From: Nocardiopsis sp. FIRDI 009
GTDB lineage: Bacteria; Actinomycetota; Actinomycetes; Streptosporangiales; Streptosporangiaceae
DNA length: 64,000 bases
NCBI RefSeq assembly: GCF_003386285.1
Contig: NZ_QPNC01000008.1
Span: forward strand, 248,001 to 312,000
Reading direction: 5' to 3'
Positions 61,928 to 64,000 of this stretch are shown here, piece after piece. Numbering within the stretch: the first letter of the stretch is position 1; every line of letters starts with the position of its first letter. The translations under genes were made by a program, and so were the position numbers. The notes under the pieces are model-generated. The model was not told the origin of the DNA, did not search any database, and worked only from the letters and a program-made list of their open reading frames with translations.

Positions 61928-62247
61928 TTACTCCGAACTTGCCTCGCGCACGAGGTTTTCTCCGCCCGCGTTCGCCTCGCGCTCCAGCGATTCCTGACGC
62001 GCTCGTGCCAACCGCCCGAGAACCTTGTCACGCAGATCCAGGGGAACCGGGTCGCACCCGCAGTGCTTGGCGACCAGCTTCTTCACCGCCTCCTCGAGCC
62101 CGTACTCGTCGAGGCAGGGCGCACAGTCGTCCAGGTGCTCCCTGATCTGCTCGCAGTTGCCCTCCTCCAGCTCCCCGTCGATGTAGGTGTAGAGCTTGTC
62201 GAGCACCTCGCTACAGGGGGTCTCGCTGTCCTTGCCGTGGCCGCCGC

Positions 62248-62251
<4 letters not shown>
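61928..62251 (-). CDS. rsrA: zinc-binding anti-sigma factor RsrA
   Basis: 107 residues. The zinc anti-sigma motif H-x3-C-x2-C is at His39, Cys43 and Cys46 (EHLDDCAPC), with Cys13 as an upstream cysteine corresponding to Cys11 of the Streptomyces protein; extra cysteines are Cys33, Cys64 and Cys66. Reduced RsrA holds SigR inactive; disulfide stress releases zinc and SigR. ATG overlaps the sigR stop by four bases (ATGA) and has GAGGAG upstream. Confidence 0.93.
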
Positions 62252-63063
<812 letters not shown>

Positions 63064-63131
63064 AGCCGAAGATTCCTCCCCAACGTCCGTTGCCGCGCAC
63101 CGGACCCTGCGTCCTGCGCGGTGTCGGTGAC

Positions 63132-63157
63132 AACAACGCCCTCCGCGAGCTGATTCC
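63132..63157 (-). promoter_or_regulatory. SigR-dependent promoter of sigR
   Basis: On the minus strand GGAAT (63157-63153), exactly 18 bases, then GTT (63134-63132). This is the SigR consensus GGAAT-N18-GTT and would start transcription about 60-65 bases upstream of the long-form ATG, giving positive autoregulation. Confidence 0.8.
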
Positions 63158-63274
63158 GGCCCGGCGGGAATGAACGGGCCGCCGCGCGGTGAACTTTGTC
63201 GTTTGGCGTCATCGGCGGAGGTAGGGCATGGGAGAGTGCGGGTAGGACCACACAAGGATGGGAGAGGAGTGCAC

Positions 63275-64000
63275 GTGCGACCGTCCTCGACCCCGGCGTC
63301 GGACCGACCACGGTCCCCGGCCGCCCAGTTCGCCACACCCGACCGGTTGTCGGACTACTGGCGCTTCTACTGGGCCGTCGCCGAGACACAGATCGCGCGG
63401 TGGCTCCCACCCGCGCCCGCCCGACTGCTCGACCTGTCCAGCCCGGACTTCCAGGGCACCCACCGCGCCGTCGCCGCCGGGCACGACGTGGTGACCCTGC
63501 TTCCGTCGGAGGACGTGGCGGTGCGTCGGCCGCTGACCCTCGTCAACGGACACGCGGGTGTGCCGCGCCCGGCCCGCCGCGGACGGCTGCGGCACGTGGT
63601 GGGCGACTCCGCGCTGCTGCGCACGTTCGCCTCCGAGGTCTTCGACGGGGTGATCGCCGACAACCGCGTGCTGTCGCGGCACCTGGCCACGGAGTCTTCG
63701 ATGGCGGAGATCGCGCGGGTCCTGCGCCCGGGGGGACGGACGCTCGTGTGCGTCGACTCCGTGGTGCTCGGCATGGCGCTGCTGGCCGAACAGGACTGCT
63801 GGCCCGAGCTCAGCCACGCGCCCAGCGCCGACGTGTTGCTGGTGCCCTGGCCGGACGGCTCCATCACCCGCTGCTTCACCTCCGAACAGCTCACCGAGAC
63901 CCTGGCCGACGCGGGGCTCGAACTGGAGTGGATCAAGCCGCGCACGGTGCTGTCGCCGTCCACGGTGGAGGGGATGCTCGCCCGCGACCCCCGGTCGATG
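63275..64000 (+). CDS. SAM-dependent methyltransferase-like protein (partial, cut by right edge)
   Basis: At least 242 residues, open at the window end. Starts from a GTG with GAGGAG five bases upstream. The pattern [24 protein letters not shown] sits where motif I (DxGxGxG) of class I methyltransferases should be, without the glycines; the later [16 protein letters not shown] and [14 protein letters not shown] are typical of the fold. So it is probably a methyltransferase with altered or weak SAM binding. It is divergent from sigR; methyltransferase genes beside sigR occur in related genomes as I recall. Confidence 0.75.
   Translation, partial: MRPSSTPASDRPRSPAAQFATPDRLSDYWRFYWAVAETQIARWLPPAPARLLDLSSPDFQGTHRAVAAGHDVVTLLPSEDVAVRRPLTLVNGHAGVPRPARRGRLRHVVGDSALLRTFASEVFDGVIADNRVLSRHLATESSMAEIARVLRPGGRTLVCVDSVVLGMALLAEQDCWPELSHAPSADVLLVPWPDGSITRCFTSEQLTETLADAGLELEWIKPRTVLSPSTVEGMLARDPRSM

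Overview
The window is about 72 percent GC with strongly C/G-ending codons, GTG and TTG starts, and an actinobacterial gene set (Kgd, WhiB, SigR/RsrA, DasR, PdtaS, Scr1-type XRE with DUF397 partners). It most resembles a chromosomal segment of a filamentous actinomycete of the Nocardiopsis/Thermobifida type (Nocardiopsaceae). That placement is inference from gene content and from the 14-bp TGGGAGCGCTCCCA operator known from CelR/CebR regulons. I saw no rRNA, tRNA, CRISPR, IS element or phage gene.

Layout. 1-16: the first codons of a cold-shock protein leaving the left edge. 294-9948: a sugar uptake and hydrolysis block on the minus strand (LacI regulator, lipoprotein binding protein, two Opp-type permeases, two ATPases, GH2 beta-mannosidase) with three CelR/CebR-type operators and two copies of a second, LacI-like operator. 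10000-14130: a Nei-type DNA glycosylase and a 1038-residue protein with the fold motifs of an SF1 helicase but no catalytic residues. 14429-22905: two PucR regulators, an Lrp regulator, two class III aminotransferases and a methylmalonate/malonate-semialdehyde dehydrogenase, probably for GABA and beta-alanine type omega-amino acids. 23136-34880: a small Cys-rich protein, a nitrilase-fold amidohydrolase, a TetR-ABC exporter operon, an alpha/beta hydrolase, a small membrane protein, RlmN, a SUFU-domain protein, UppP with an unusual tail, an MFS exporter and a solitary BlaI.

35426-46479: central metabolism (2-oxoglutarate decarboxylase/dehydrogenase Kgd with its DUF6104 neighbour; malic enzyme), a DUF4097-PadR envelope-stress-like pair and a polar amino acid ABC transporter. 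46539-50680: an accessory stretch with a Scr1-type XRE regulator, two DUF397 proteins, a divergent operon of three small proteins, a broken preATP-grasp-like gene and an intact amidinotransferase, the last two lying between near-identical 25-bp direct repeats. 51050-58260: housekeeping and signalling genes (methyltransferase, GNAT, RsbW-like anti-sigma with its SigF/SigB-type sigma factor, diacylglycerol kinase-like protein, WhiB1 with a CRP-type site, PdtaS kinase, DasR with a dre-like site). 58450-64000: two HD-domain membrane proteins, a candidate 25-residue membrane peptide, and the SigR-RsrA thiol-stress pair with a consensus SigR promoter, followed by a methyltransferase cut by the right edge.

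The most unusual items are the catalytically dead helicase-nuclease protein, the broken preATP-grasp gene beside an amidinotransferase, an operator written into the beta-mannosidase coding sequence, the repeat-bearing tail of UppP, and a family of about 150-bp dispersed repeats placed at gene 3' ends.
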